A DNA stretch of 64,000 nucleotides, taken from assembly GCF_013155125.1 (NCBI RefSeq), contig NZ_CP053564.1:7501-71500 (forward strand), in the 5' to 3' direction. The position numbers were made by a program, and so were the translations under genes. Below the pieces are notes generated by a model. The model saw only the letters and a program-made list of their open reading frames with translations, searched no databases and was not told the origin of the DNA. Within the stretch, counting starts at the first letter, position 1. Every line of letters begins with the position of its first letter. Source of the stretch: Pseudonocardia broussonetiae (GTDB taxonomy: Bacteria; Actinomycetota; Actinomycetes; Mycobacteriales; Pseudonocardiaceae). Positions 8,019 through 16,579 of this stretch are shown piece after piece.

Positions 8019-9307
8019 GTGCCGGGGATCCAGTTCGTGCCCGCGAGCGGGACCCGCGCCATCGCCGCCGCCTCGATCGTCAGCGCCACCAGGTCCTCGG
8101 GCTCCAGGTGCCGCAGGTGCGCCTTGCCGCAGGCTCGGGCCAGGGTCTGCGCCTCCATCGTGAGCACGCGCAGGTAGTTGGCGAGGCGGCGGCCGCCCTC
8201 GACCGGGTCGAGGCGGGAGGCGAGGTCCGGGTCCTGCGTGGTGATGCCGGCGGGGTCGCGGCCGTCCTGGTAGTCGTCGTAGAAGCCGGCGCCGGAGCCG
8301 AGGTCGGCGTACTCGGCGGCGTAGCGCGGGTGGTTGTCGCCCAGCGCGATGAGCGCGGCGGTGCCGATCGCGACGGCGTCGGCGCCCAGGGCCATCGCCT
8401 TCGCCACGTCGGCGCCGGTGCGGATGCCGCCGGAGACGACGAGCTGCACCGTGCGGTGCAGCCCCAGCTCGCGCAGCGCCTGCACGGCCTGCGGCAGCGC
8501 GGCGAGCGTCGGGATGCCGACGTGCTCGATGAACACCTCCTGGGTGGCCGCCGTGCCGCCCTGCATCCCGTCCAGGACGACGACGTCGGCGCCCGCGGCC
8601 ACCGCGAGCTTGACGTCGTAGTACGTGCGGCTGGCGCCGATCTTGACGTAGACCGGCGTGCGCCAGTCGGTGATCTCCCGCAGCTCGAGGATCTTGATCG
8701 TGAGGTCGTCGGGGCCGGTCCAGTCGGGGTGGCGGCAGGCGCTGCGCTGGTCGATGCCGGGGGGAAGGGTGCGCATCCCGGCGACGCGGTCGGTGATCTT
8801 CTGCCCGAGCAGCATCCCGCCGCCGCCGGGCTTGGCGCCCTGCCCCAGGACGACCTCGATGGCGTCGGCCTTGCGGAGGTCGTCGGGGTTCATGCCGTAG
8901 CGGCTGGGGAGGTACTGGTAGACGAGGTGGCGCGACTGGCCGCGCTCCTCGGGCGTCATCCCGCCGTCGCCGGTGGTGGTGGACGTGCCCGCCGCCGACG
9001 CCCCGCGCCCCAGCGCCTCCTTCGCCTGCGCCGACAGCGCGCCGAAGCTCATCCCGGCGATCGTGATGGGGATGTCGAGGTGCAGCGGGCGGGTGGCGTG
9101 GCGGTCGCCGAGGACGACGTCGGTGTCGCAGCGCTCGCGGTAGCCCTCCAGCGGGTACCGGGACATGCTCGCGCCGAGGAACAGCAGGTCGTCGAAGTGC
9201 GGGACGGGGCGCTTGGCCCCCCAGCCGCGGATGTCGTAGACGCCGGTCTCGGCGGCGCGCTGGATCTCCGCGATGACCCCGCGGTCGAAGGTCGCTGACT
9301 CGCGCAT
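8015..9307 (-). CDS. glxD: GlxD/MgsC-like FMN-binding glutamate synthase domain protein
   Basis: A 430-residue stand-alone version of the FMN/synthase domain of glutamate synthase. It shows AGMSFGALSAQAKEALGRGA, TGDGGMTPEE, GQGAKPGGGG and SGGIRTGADVAKAMALGADA, all typical of this TIM barrel. In methylotrophs the orthologous MgsC, with MgsA and MgsB, transfers methylamine to glutamate to form N-methylglutamate; in rhizobia the proteins are called GlxBCD. The start is only 1 base after the GlxC stop. The stand-alone domain depends on the amidotransferase encoded two genes upstream. Confidence 0.87.
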   Translation of the reverse strand: MRESATFDRGVIAEIQRAAETGVYDIRGWGAKRPVPHFDDLLFLGASMSRYPLEGYRERCDTDVVLGDRHATRPLHLDIPITIAGMSFGALSAQAKEALGRGASAAGTSTTTGDGGMTPEERGQSRHLVYQYLPSRYGMNPDDLRKADAIEVVLGQGAKPGGGGMLLGQKITDRVAGMRTLPPGIDQRSACRHPDWTGPDDLTIKILELREITDWRTPVYVKIGASRTYYDVKLAVAAGADVVVLDGMQGGTAATQEVFIEHVGIPTLAALPQAVQALRELGLHRTVQLVVSGGIRTGADVAKAMALGADAVAIGTAALIALGDNHPRYAAEYADLGSGAGFYDDYQDGRDPAGITTQDPDLASRLDPVEGGRRLANYLRVLTMEAQTLARACGKAHLRHLEPEDLVALTIEAAAMARVPLAGTNWIPGT

Positions 9308-9308
9308 C

Positions 9309-9977
9309 TCAGTACTCGTTCCCCGCCGTGAAGTGGTAGAGCCGCCGCGCGGACCCGTAGCGGCGGAAGGAGGCCGGGTCGTGGTCGAGCCCGGCGGCCG
9401 CGAGCAGCTCCGCCACCTCGGCGCGGTGCTCGTCGGCCATCGGCTTCTCGACGCAGTCGGCGCCGAGCGACGCCACCGCACCGCGCACGTAGATCCGCGC
9501 CTCGTAAATCGAGTCGCCCAGCGACTCCCCGGCGTCGCCGCAGACGACGAGCCGTCCGGCCTGCGCCATGAACGCGCTCATCGGGCCGATGTCGCCGCCG
9601 ACCACGAGGTCGACGCCCTTCATCGAGATCCCGCACCGCATCGACGCGCTGCCCTCGATGACGAGCAGCCCGCCGTGCGCGGTGGCGCCCGCCGACTGCG
9701 ACGCGTCGCCGCGCACCCGCACGACGCCCGACATCATGTTCTCCGCGACGCCCGTGCCGACGCTGCCGTGCACGGTGACCTCGGCGAGCTGGTTCATGCC
9801 GGCGCAGTAGTACCCGGCGTGCCCGCGGACGTCGACGGCGATCGGGTGGTGCAGCCCCGCGGCCACGGCGTGCGCGCCGCGCGGGTTGAGGACCTCGTAG
9901 GCGTCGGCGGAGGGGGCGTGCAGCTCGGAGTTGAGCTCCCGCACCGTCGACGAGGCCAGGTCGATCACCGCACCCAT
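9309..9977 (-). CDS. glxC: GlxC/MgsB-like GXGXG domain protein
   Basis: A 222-residue protein consisting of the right-handed beta-helix GXGXG domain found at the C-terminus of glutamate synthase large subunits. The repeated G..VRVRG, GLLVIEG and GRLVVCG strands are clear. It has no active site of its own and is expected to scaffold the GlxB amidotransferase and the GlxD synthase domain. ATG 9977 overlaps the end of glxB by 13 bases, so the two are translated together. Confidence 0.85.
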   Translation of the reverse strand: MGAVIDLASSTVRELNSELHAPSADAYEVLNPRGAHAVAAGLHHPIAVDVRGHAGYYCAGMNQLAEVTVHGSVGTGVAENMMSGVVRVRGDASQSAGATAHGGLLVIEGSASMRCGISMKGVDLVVGGDIGPMSAFMAQAGRLVVCGDAGESLGDSIYEARIYVRGAVASLGADCVEKPMADEHRAEVAELLAAAGLDHDPASFRRYGSARRLYHFTAGNEY

Positions 9978-10825
9978 GCGTGCACCCGTTCCGGTTCCGG
10001 TTCCCAGATCCGCGCGCGGTCGATGCCGGGGAGCTCGGCCAGCGCCCGGAACTCCGACGCCATCGCCACCCACGCGTCGGTCTCGGCGATGATCGCCGGC
10101 TTGCACGCGATGGCGTCGCGGACGACGGCGAACCCGTCGGCGCTGGTCACCAGCAGCGTGTAGAAGCCGTCGAAGCGCTCGCAGAGCAGCCGCAGCGCCT
10201 TGTCGAGGTCGTCGCCCGCCGCGAGCCGGGAGGCGACGAACCGCGCGCCGACCTCCGAGTCGTTCTCGCTGTCGAACACCACGCCGTCGGCCTCCAGCTC
10301 GCGGCGGATCGTGGCGTGGTTGGCGAACGAGCCGTTGTGCACCAGGCACTGGTCGGGCCCGACGGAGAACGGGTGGCAGCCCGACGCCGTGACCGCCGAC
10401 TCCGTGGCCATCCGGGTGTGCGCGAGGCCCTGCCAGCCCTGGGCGCCGGCGAGGTCGTAGGTGCGGGCGAGGTCGCGGGGGTGGCCGGTGCCCTTGTAGA
10501 CGGTGAGGTCGGTGCCGGACCCGACGACGAGTGCGCCGCTGCCGCGCACCGCCGCGACCAGCTCGTCGACCGTCAGCGGCGCGGCGACGACGGTGGTGTC
10601 CCCCGCGACGGTGACCAGAGCGTCCGGGACGGCCAGGTCGGGCGGGGCGTCCAGCAGCGACACCGCGGCCCAGCCCTCGGGGCAGCGCCTGCGGTCGCCG
10701 TACACCGCGACCCCCGCCGAGTCGGGGCCGCGCTCGCACATGTGGCCCAGCATGGTCTCCAGCAGGACGCCCAGGCGCGGGTGCAGCTCCGGGTCCCGCA
10801 GGTGCAGACCGACGATGCCGCACAT
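9965..10825 (-). CDS. glxB: GlxB/MgsA-like class II glutamine amidotransferase
   Basis: A 286-residue Ntn-type amidotransferase. The start at ATG 10825 is fixed by the sequence MCGIVGL, since Cys2 is the catalytic nucleophile after Met removal. RGPDSAGVAVYG, HTRMATES and HNGSFANHATIRRELEA match the glutaminase domain of glutamate synthase. It should release ammonia, or in the methylamine variant an alkylamine from a gamma-glutamyl amide, and pass it to GlxD. The stop of the upstream synthetase shares one base with its start codon (TGATG). Confidence 0.88.
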   Translation of the reverse strand: MCGIVGLHLRDPELHPRLGVLLETMLGHMCERGPDSAGVAVYGDRRRCPEGWAAVSLLDAPPDLAVPDALVTVAGDTTVVAAPLTVDELVAAVRGSGALVVGSGTDLTVYKGTGHPRDLARTYDLAGAQGWQGLAHTRMATESAVTASGCHPFSVGPDQCLVHNGSFANHATIRRELEADGVVFDSENDSEVGARFVASRLAAGDDLDKALRLLCERFDGFYTLLVTSADGFAVVRDAIACKPAIIAETDAWVAMASEFRALAELPGIDRARIWEPEPERVHAWVR

Positions 10826-12099
10826 CAGAAGGCCGTCAGGTAGCGGTCGATCTCCCACTCGCCCACCGTGCCGTGCCAGTCCAGGAACTCCGTCCGGGCC
10901 CGGTCGGCGACGTAGGCGCACACCCCGGGGCCCGCGGCGTCGAGCGCCCCGCTGACGACGGGGTCGGCGACGAGGGCGTCGACGGCGTGCAGCAGCGTCG
11001 GGGCCAGCTCCCCGCCGTCGACGGCGTCGGGGTCGAGGTCACGCGCGACGCCGTCGAGGCCCGCGGCGAGCGTGGCGGCCAGCGCGAGGTAGGGGTTGGC
11101 CGAGCCGTCGGCGCCGCGCAGCTCGATGCGGTTGGCGTCGGGGACCCGGACGAGGTGGGTGCGGTCGTTGCCGCCGTAGGTCGCGCGGCGCGGCGACCAG
11201 GTGGCCCCCGAGCGCGTCGACGTGGCGCCGGACCGCTTGTAGGAGTTCACGGTCGGCGCGATCACCGCCTGCAGCCCGCAGGCGTGGTCGAGCACGCCCG
11301 CGAGGAACGCGCGCGCGAGCGGGGAGAGCCCGCCGTCGCCGGGGAACAGCGCCGTGCCGTCGCGCCACAGCGACAGGTGCAGGTGCATCCCGCTGCCGGT
11401 GCGGTCGGTGAAGGGCTTGGGCATGAACGTGGCCGTCATCCCGCGGCGCTCGGCGAGCACCGAGATGAGGTACCGGGCGGTGACGACGCGGTCGGCCGTG
11501 GTGAGGGCGTCGGCGAAGGTGAAGTTCTGCTCGAACTGCCCGTTGCCGTCCTCGTGGTCGTTGGCGTAGTTGCCCCAGCCGAGGCGGTTCATCGCGGTGG
11601 ACACCTCGGTGAGGTGGTCGTACATCCGCGTGAGGCCGCGGGCGTCGTAGCAGGGCTGGGCGGCGGTGTCGCGCGCGTCGGCCGGGCTGAGACGGCCCTC
11701 GGCGTCGCGGGTGACGAGGAAGTACTCGACCTCGGCGCCCGCGTGCAGCTCCAGGTCGCCCGCCCGTTCCAGCGCCGCCTTGAGGATGACGCGCGGGGCG
11801 TAGGGCCACGGGACGCCGTCGACGTGCGGGTCGCAGTGCACCAGCGCCAGCCCCTCGCGCACCTGCGGCAACGGCGTGTACGTGGCGACGTCCGGCATCG
11901 CGACGAGGTCGGGGTCGCTGGGCTGCTGGCCGATCGCGCCGACCGCGTACCCGGCGAACCCGACGCCGTCGGACTCGAACTCGTCGGCCGCCTCGACCGG
12001 CACGAGCTTGGCGCACGGCTTCCCGGCGAGGTCGACGAACACGGCGAGCAGGAACGTGACGCCGTCCGCGGCCGCCCGGGCCGCGAGGTCTCCTGACAT
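10825..12099 (-). CDS. Type III glutamine synthetase family (GlnT/gamma-glutamylmethylamide synthetase-like)
   Basis: A 424-residue glutamine-synthetase-fold ligase. Visible are the ATP/metal regions NDHEDGNGQFEQNF and GSGMHLHLSLW and the C-terminal RIELRGADGSANPYLALAA, a form typical of GlnT/GMAS-like enzymes rather than GlnA. It would join glutamate to ammonia or a small amine. Its fixed order with GlxB, GlxC and GlxD argues that it makes the gamma-glutamyl amide those proteins use. ATG 12099 lacks a ribosome site but has a -10-like element 7 bases upstream, suggesting a leaderless message. Confidence 0.85.
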   Translation of the reverse strand: MSGDLAARAAADGVTFLLAVFVDLAGKPCAKLVPVEAADEFESDGVGFAGYAVGAIGQQPSDPDLVAMPDVATYTPLPQVREGLALVHCDPHVDGVPWPYAPRVILKAALERAGDLELHAGAEVEYFLVTRDAEGRLSPADARDTAAQPCYDARGLTRMYDHLTEVSTAMNRLGWGNYANDHEDGNGQFEQNFTFADALTTADRVVTARYLISVLAERRGMTATFMPKPFTDRTGSGMHLHLSLWRDGTALFPGDGGLSPLARAFLAGVLDHACGLQAVIAPTVNSYKRSGATSTRSGATWSPRRATYGGNDRTHLVRVPDANRIELRGADGSANPYLALAATLAAGLDGVARDLDPDAVDGGELAPTLLHAVDALVADPVVSGALDAAGPGVCAYVADRARTEFLDWHGTVGEWEIDRYLTAF

Positions 12100-12136
12100 G
12101 AGACGAAGTATCACGCAGAGAAACCCGGAGCGGGTT
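12099..12136 (-). promoter_or_regulatory. Candidate leaderless promoter and operator of the glutamine synthetase operon
   Basis: On the minus strand GATACT (complement of 12107-12112) sits 7 bases before ATG 12099, placing a likely transcript start at or next to the start codon. Just upstream is a perfect 15-bp palindrome, AACCCG-GAG-CGGGTT, at 12122-12136, where a repressor would block the -35 region. No Shine-Dalgarno sequence precedes the ATG. Confidence 0.4.
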
Positions 12137-12161
12137 ACGGTGCGGTGAACGGTGCCGCGGG

Positions 12162-13625
12162 TCAGCCGATGACGAACGGGTCCCGCGTGCCGCCCGTCAG
12201 CTCGACCCACACCGACTTGTTCTCGGTGTAGGCCAGCACCGCCTCCACGCCGTTCTCCCGCCCGACGCCCGACTGCCCCATGCCGCCGAACGGCACGCTG
12301 GGCGCCACCACGCGGTAGGCGTTGATCCACACCGTGCCCGCCCGGACCTTCGCCGCCACCCGGTGCGCGCGGTGCACGTCCTTGGTCCACACGGCGCCGG
12401 CCAGGCCGTAGGGGGTGTCGTTGGCGAGCTTGAGCGCCTCCTCCTCCGTGCTGAAGGTGACGGCCGAGAGCACCGGCCCGAAGACCTCCTCGCGGAACAC
12501 CGTGTCCGACGGCTTCACCGACAGCACCGTGGGCTGCACGAAGTAGCCGCCGACGTCGGACGCGGCACCGCCGTGGGCCACGGTCGCGCCCTCGTCCTGC
12601 GCGGTCCGCAGGTAGCCGAGCACCTTCTCGTACTGCGGGGCGTTGGCGACCGGGCCCATCTCCGTGTCGGGGTCGTTGGGGTCACCGAGCTTGATCGTCG
12701 CCGCGCGCTCGGCGACGAGCCGCACGAGCTCGTCGTGCACCGACTCGTGGACGATCAGGCGCGACCCGGCCATGCAGGTCTGCCCGGTGGCCGCGAACAC
12801 CCCGGCGATCAGGCCGTTGGCCGCGGCGGCGAGGTCGGCGTCGGGGAAGACGATCTGCGGCGACTTCCCGCCCAGCTCGAGCGTGACGGCGTTGAGGTTC
12901 TCCGCGGCGGCGTGCGCGACGGCGCGGCCGGTGGCCGTCGAGCCGGTGAACGCCACCTTGTCGACGCCCGGGTGCCCGGCCAGGGCGGCGCCGGTCTCGC
13001 GCGAGAGCCCGGTGACGACGTTGAGCACGCCCGCCGGGAACCCGGCCTGCTCGAACAGCTCGGCGAAGCCCAGCGTCGAGGCCGGCGCGTGCTCCGAGGG
13101 CTTGACGACGAACGTGCAGCCCGCGGCGAGGCCGGGGGCGAGCTTCCACGTCATGAGCAGCAGCGGGGAGTTCCACGGCGTGATCGCCGCGACCACGCCG
13201 ACGGGCTCGCGGCGGGTGTAGACGAGGAAGTTCGGGTTCGGCGCGGGGATCTGGCGGCCCTCGAGGGTGGCGGCCAGGCCCGCGTAGTAGTGGTACCAGG
13301 AGCCCAGGCCGGTGAGCTGGCCGATCATCTCGCGGTAGAGCTTGCCGGAGTCGTTGACCTCCAGGCGGGCCAGCCGCTCCGCGTTCTCGCCGATCAGGTC
13401 GCCGAGGCGGCGCATCAGCGCGGCGCGGGCGAAGCCGGTCAGCGAGCCCCACTCGCCGTCGAGCGCGGCGCGGGCGGCGGCCACGGCGGCGTCGACGTCC
13501 TCCGGGCCGCCGTCGGGCACCTCGGCCCACGGCTGCCCGGTGTAGGGGTTCTCCGACTCGAACGTCCGGCCCGAGGCCGCGTCGACCGCCCGACCCCCGA
13601 TCAGCATCCGGAACCGTTCGGTCAT
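12162..13625 (-). CDS. Aldehyde dehydrogenase family protein
   Basis: A full-length 487-residue NAD(P)-dependent aldehyde dehydrogenase. It shows TPWNSPLLLMTWKLAPGLAAG and FTGSTATGRAV in the cofactor domain, the general base Glu in LELGGKSPQIVF, and the catalytic Cys in ATGQTCMAGSRL. ATG 13625 has a GAGGAGG site 5 bases upstream. It is the first gene of the minus-strand run, 62 bases before the synthetase gene; it could oxidise the aldehyde released by the DAO-family enzyme. The internal promoter candidate means it may also be transcribed separately. Confidence 0.9.
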   Translation of the reverse strand: MTERFRMLIGGRAVDAASGRTFESENPYTGQPWAEVPDGGPEDVDAAVAAARAALDGEWGSLTGFARAALMRRLGDLIGENAERLARLEVNDSGKLYREMIGQLTGLGSWYHYYAGLAATLEGRQIPAPNPNFLVYTRREPVGVVAAITPWNSPLLLMTWKLAPGLAAGCTFVVKPSEHAPASTLGFAELFEQAGFPAGVLNVVTGLSRETGAALAGHPGVDKVAFTGSTATGRAVAHAAAENLNAVTLELGGKSPQIVFPDADLAAAANGLIAGVFAATGQTCMAGSRLIVHESVHDELVRLVAERAATIKLGDPNDPDTEMGPVANAPQYEKVLGYLRTAQDEGATVAHGGAASDVGGYFVQPTVLSVKPSDTVFREEVFGPVLSAVTFSTEEEALKLANDTPYGLAGAVWTKDVHRAHRVAAKVRAGTVWINAYRVVAPSVPFGGMGQSGVGRENGVEAVLAYTENKSVWVELTGGTRDPFVIG

Positions 13626-13733
13626 GCCGTCCTCCTCGCCGTGCGGGTCTGCGCGGGGGACGTTACGAGGCGCACCGGACCCGCGCACGTGTACCCGGCG
13701 GTAACACCGGAGGTACGTCCCCGACATACAGGC

Positions 13734-14051
13734 GTGACCCGACGCCGGATCGTCCCCGCCCTGCTCACGGTGCTGTGCCTCGCGGTGCTGGGCGCCGCCG
13801 GTTGCGCCGGGAGCCCGACGTGGGAGATGCCCGACGTCGTCGGCGTCGACCTGCAGTCGGCCCAGGACACGGTGCAGGTCCTCACGAGCTTCGGCGTGCC
13901 GGTCACCTCGCACGACCGCACCGGCGCGAACCGGATGCAGGTCGTCGACGAGGAGTGGCGCGTCTGCGACCAGACCCCGGAGGCCGGCACCGACCTCACC
14001 GAGGACTCGATGATCGATCTCGGCGTGGTGCGGCGGGACGAGGACTGCTAG
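13734..14051 (+). CDS. Small PASTA-like lipoprotein
   Basis: A 105-residue exported protein. An N-terminal signal with a lipobox-like ending (LGAAGC near residue 24) is followed by one PASTA-like unit: MPDVVGVDLQSAQDTVQ, then VCDQTPEAGTDLTED. PASTA domains bind cell-wall peptidoglycan or muropeptides, usually in repeats on kinases and PBPs; single-unit lipoproteins of this size are common in actinomycetes and uncharacterised. GTG 13734 is used because it begins the signal sequence. It ends just before the CsoR-type operator. Confidence 0.7.
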   Translation: MTRRRIVPALLTVLCLAVLGAAGCAGSPTWEMPDVVGVDLQSAQDTVQVLTSFGVPVTSHDRTGANRMQVVDEEWRVCDQTPEAGTDLTEDSMIDLGVVRRDEDC

Positions 14052-14057
14052 GCGGGA

Positions 14058-14074
14058 ATACCCCCGGGGGGTAT
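14058..14074. promoter_or_regulatory. CsoR-type copper operator
   Basis: The sequence ATACCCCCGGGGGGTAT is a near-perfect palindrome of the TAcccc-ggggTA kind bound by CsoR repressors. It lies 16 bases before the ATG of the first copper ATPase and downstream of the PASTA lipoprotein stop. Cu(I) binding to CsoR (encoded at 16060) would release it and switch on the copper genes. Confidence 0.8.
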
Positions 14075-14089
14075 GCAGTTCGGGCGGAC

Positions 14090-16063
14090 ATGGACCACGA
14101 ACACGCCGCCCACGATCACGCCGCGCAGTTCCGCGACCGGTTCTGGCTGAGCCTCGCGCTCGCCGTCCCCGTCGTCGCCGCGAGTCCGATGTTCGCCGAC
14201 CTGCTCGGGTACGCCGTGCCCGGCTGGGCCGCCCCTGTCCCGCCGGTGCTGGGGTCGGTCCTCTACCTCTACGGCGGGTGGCCGTTCCTCACCGGCGCCG
14301 TCGCCGAGCTGCGGGGACGGCGCCCCGGGATGATGACGCTGGTCGCGCTCGCGATCACCGTCGCGGCCGGGGCGAGCGCCGCCACCACGCTCGGCGTCGG
14401 CGGCCTGATGCTCGACTTCTGGTGGGAGCTCGCGCTGCTGGTCGTCATCATGCTGCTCGGGCACTGGCTGGAGATGCGGGCGCTCGGGCAGGCCTCGGGC
14501 GCGCTCGACGCGCTGGCCGAGCTGCTCCCCGACTCCGCCGAGCGCGTCGGCCCCGACGGCGCCGTCATAGCCGTGCCGCTCGCCGCGCTCGCCGTCGGCG
14601 ACGTCGTCCTGGTGCGCTCCGGCGGCCGGGTGCCGGCGGACGGGACGGTGACCGAGGGGTCCGCCGAGGTGGACGAGTCGACGGTCACCGGCGAGTCGCG
14701 GCCCGTGCCGCGCGCCGCGGGCGACCGGGTCGTCGCCGGCACGATCGCCACCGACTCCGCGCTGCGCGTGCGGGTCTCGGCGGTGGGCGAGGACACCGCG
14801 CTCGCCGGCATCCGCCGTCTCGTCGCCGACGCGCAGGCCTCGCGGTCGCGGGCGCAGGCCCTCGCCGACCGCGCCGCCGCGCTGCTGTTCTGGTTCGCGC
14901 TGGTCTCCGGGGCGCTCACGTTCGCCGTCTGGACGGCGCTGGGCGACGTCGGCTCCGCCGTCGAGCGGACCGTCACCGTCCTGGTGATCGCGTGCCCGCA
15001 CGCGCTGGGCCTGGCGATCCCGCTGGTCATCGCGCTCTCGACGTCGATGTCGGCCCGCGCGGGCATCCTCGTCACCGACCGGCTCGCGCTGGAGCGGATG
15101 CGTTCCGTGGACGCCGTGCTGTTCGACAAGACCGGCACCCTGACGCGCGGCGAGCCCGCCGTCGTCGCCGTCTCCCCCGCACCGGGCGTCGACCGGGCCG
15201 AGCTGCTCGCGCTGGTCGCCGCGGCGGAGTCGGACTCCGAGCACCCGCTGGCCCGCGCGGTCGTGGCCGCGGCGGCGGACGTGCCGCCCGCCCGCGACTT
15301 CCGATCGCTGACCGGACGCGGCGTCCGGGCCGTCGTCGACGGGCACGAGGTCGCCGTCGGCGGTCCCGCGCTGCTGCGCGAGCTCGGACTCGCCCCGCTC
15401 GACGCCGCGTTCCCGGCGGGCGCCACGGTGCTGCACGTCGTCCGCGACGGGGTGGTGGCCGGGGCGATCGCGCTGGCCGACGCGGTCCGTCCGGAGTCGC
15501 GCGCGGCCGTCGACGGGCTGCACGCGGCGGGCGTGCGGGTCGTCCTGCTCACCGGCGACGCCCGGGACGTCGCGGAGGCCGTCGGGGCGGAGGTCGGCGT
15601 CGACGAGGTCGTCGCCGAGGTCCTGCCCGCCGACAAGGACGCCGCCGTGACGCGGCTGCAGGAGCGCGGGCTGCGGGTGGCGATGGTCGGCGACGGCGTC
15701 AACGACGCCCCCGCGCTGGCCCGCGCCGACGTGGGCATCGCGATCGGGGCGGGCACCGACGTCGCGCGGCGCTCGGCCGGGGTCGTGCTGGCCTCCGACG
15801 ACCCGCGCGCGGTGCTCGCCGTCCGCCGCCTGTCCACCGCGGGCTACCGGAAGATGGTGCAGAACCTGGTGTGGGCCACCGGCTACAACGTGCTGTCGGT
15901 GCCGCTGGCCGCGGGCGTGCTCGCGGGCGTCGGGTTCGTGCTGCCGCCGGCGGCCGCGGCCGTCGCGATGAGCCTGTCGACGGTGGTGGTCGCGCTGAAC
16001 GCGCAGCTCCTGCGCCGGGTCGATCTGCGTACCCTACCCCCCCAGAGTATGGTGGAGTCGTGA
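14090..16063 (+). CDS. CPH-type P1B heavy-metal ATPase (CopB-like)
   Basis: A 657-residue metal-transporting P-type ATPase with no N-terminal HMA domain but a short His-rich start (MDHEHAAHDHAAQ). The metal-translocating motif is Cys-Pro-His (VIACPHALGLAIP near residue 305), which defines the CopB/P1B-3-like class rather than CopA. Phosphorylation site FDKTGTLTRGEP, SEHPLARA and GDGVNDAPAL are intact, and the last helices carry YNVLSVPLA. It should export copper across the membrane; class assignments of Cu(I) versus Cu(II) remain debated. It follows the CsoR box and overlaps csoR by 4 bases. Confidence 0.88.
   Translation: MDHEHAAHDHAAQFRDRFWLSLALAVPVVAASPMFADLLGYAVPGWAAPVPPVLGSVLYLYGGWPFLTGAVAELRGRRPGMMTLVALAITVAAGASAATTLGVGGLMLDFWWELALLVVIMLLGHWLEMRALGQASGALDALAELLPDSAERVGPDGAVIAVPLAALAVGDVVLVRSGGRVPADGTVTEGSAEVDESTVTGESRPVPRAAGDRVVAGTIATDSALRVRVSAVGEDTALAGIRRLVADAQASRSRAQALADRAAALLFWFALVSGALTFAVWTALGDVGSAVERTVTVLVIACPHALGLAIPLVIALSTSMSARAGILVTDRLALERMRSVDAVLFDKTGTLTRGEPAVVAVSPAPGVDRAELLALVAAAESDSEHPLARAVVAAAADVPPARDFRSLTGRGVRAVVDGHEVAVGGPALLRELGLAPLDAAFPAGATVLHVVRDGVVAGAIALADAVRPESRAAVDGLHAAGVRVVLLTGDARDVAEAVGAEVGVDEVVAEVLPADKDAAVTRLQERGLRVAMVGDGVNDAPALARADVGIAIGAGTDVARRSAGVVLASDDPRAVLAVRRLSTAGYRKMVQNLVWATGYNVLSVPLAAGVLAGVGFVLPPAAAAVAMSLSTVVVALNAQLLRRVDLRTLPPQSMVES
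16028..16054. promoter_or_regulatory. Possible second, imperfect CsoR-like site ahead of csoR
   Basis: Within the last codons of the ATPase gene lies GTACCCTACCCCCCCAGAG followed by TATGGTGG. The left half resembles the GTAnCCCACCCC arm of the known mycobacterial CsoR site but the right arm is poor. It could allow csoR, copZ and copA to be regulated apart from the first ATPase, or be a chance C-rich coding stretch. Confidence 0.25.
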
Positions 16064-16341
16064 ACGGATACGCCCAGGACAAGGACGCGTACCTCAAGCG
16101 CATGAAGCGCATCGAGGGCCAGGTGCGCGGCATCGCCAAGATGATCGAGGACGACAAGTACTGCATCGACGTGCTCACGCAGGTCTCCGCCGCCACCAAG
16201 GCCCTCGAGGCCGTGGCGCTGGGCCTGCTCGACGAGCACCTGCGCCACTGCGTCACCGAGGCCGTGGCGCAGGGCGGGCAGGCGGCCGACGACAAGGTCG
16301 CCGAGGCCAGCGCGGCCATCGCGCGCCTGGTCCGCTCCTGA
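16060..16341 (+). CDS. csoR: CsoR copper-sensing repressor
   Basis: A 93-residue all-helical DUF156 repressor. The Cu(I) ligands are present with the expected spacing: Cys35 in KYCIDVL, His60 and Cys64 in EHLRHCV. The DNA-contacting start YLKRMKRIEGQVRGIAKMI is typical. Its GTG overlaps the ATPase stop (GTGA), so it is translationally coupled to it. It should repress the operon from the palindrome at 14058-14074 until Cu(I) binds. Confidence 0.95.
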   Translation: MNGYAQDKDAYLKRMKRIEGQVRGIAKMIEDDKYCIDVLTQVSAATKALEAVALGLLDEHLRHCVTEAVAQGGQAADDKVAEASAAIARLVRS

Positions 16342-16370
16342 CTCCCCCACGCAGCGAAGGAAGAGATCGC

Positions 16371-16577
16371 ATGACCGAGCACACCTGGACCGTCACCGGC
16401 ATGACCTGCGAGCACTGCGTCGCGTCGGTCACCGAGGAGATCACCGAGATCGACGGCGTCACCGCCGTGGCCGTGGACCTCCCGACCGGCGCCGTCACCG
16501 TCCGCAGCACCGCCCCCCTCGACGAGGACGCCGTGCGCGCCGCCGTCGTGGAGGCGGGGTACGTCGTGGCCGTCTGA
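16371..16577 (+). CDS. copZ: CopZ-like copper chaperone
   Basis: A 68-residue single HMA domain with the metal-binding loop [11 protein letters not shown] at about residues 10-20, giving the CxxC pair. It should carry Cu(I) in the cytosol to the ATPases encoded on either side. GAAGGAAGAG lies just before its ATG. Its length is the usual one for this family. Confidence 0.93.
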   Translation: MTEHTWTVTGMTCEHCVASVTEEITEIDGVTAVAVDLPTGAVTVRSTAPLDEDAVRAAVVEAGYVVAV

Positions 16578-16579
16578 CG

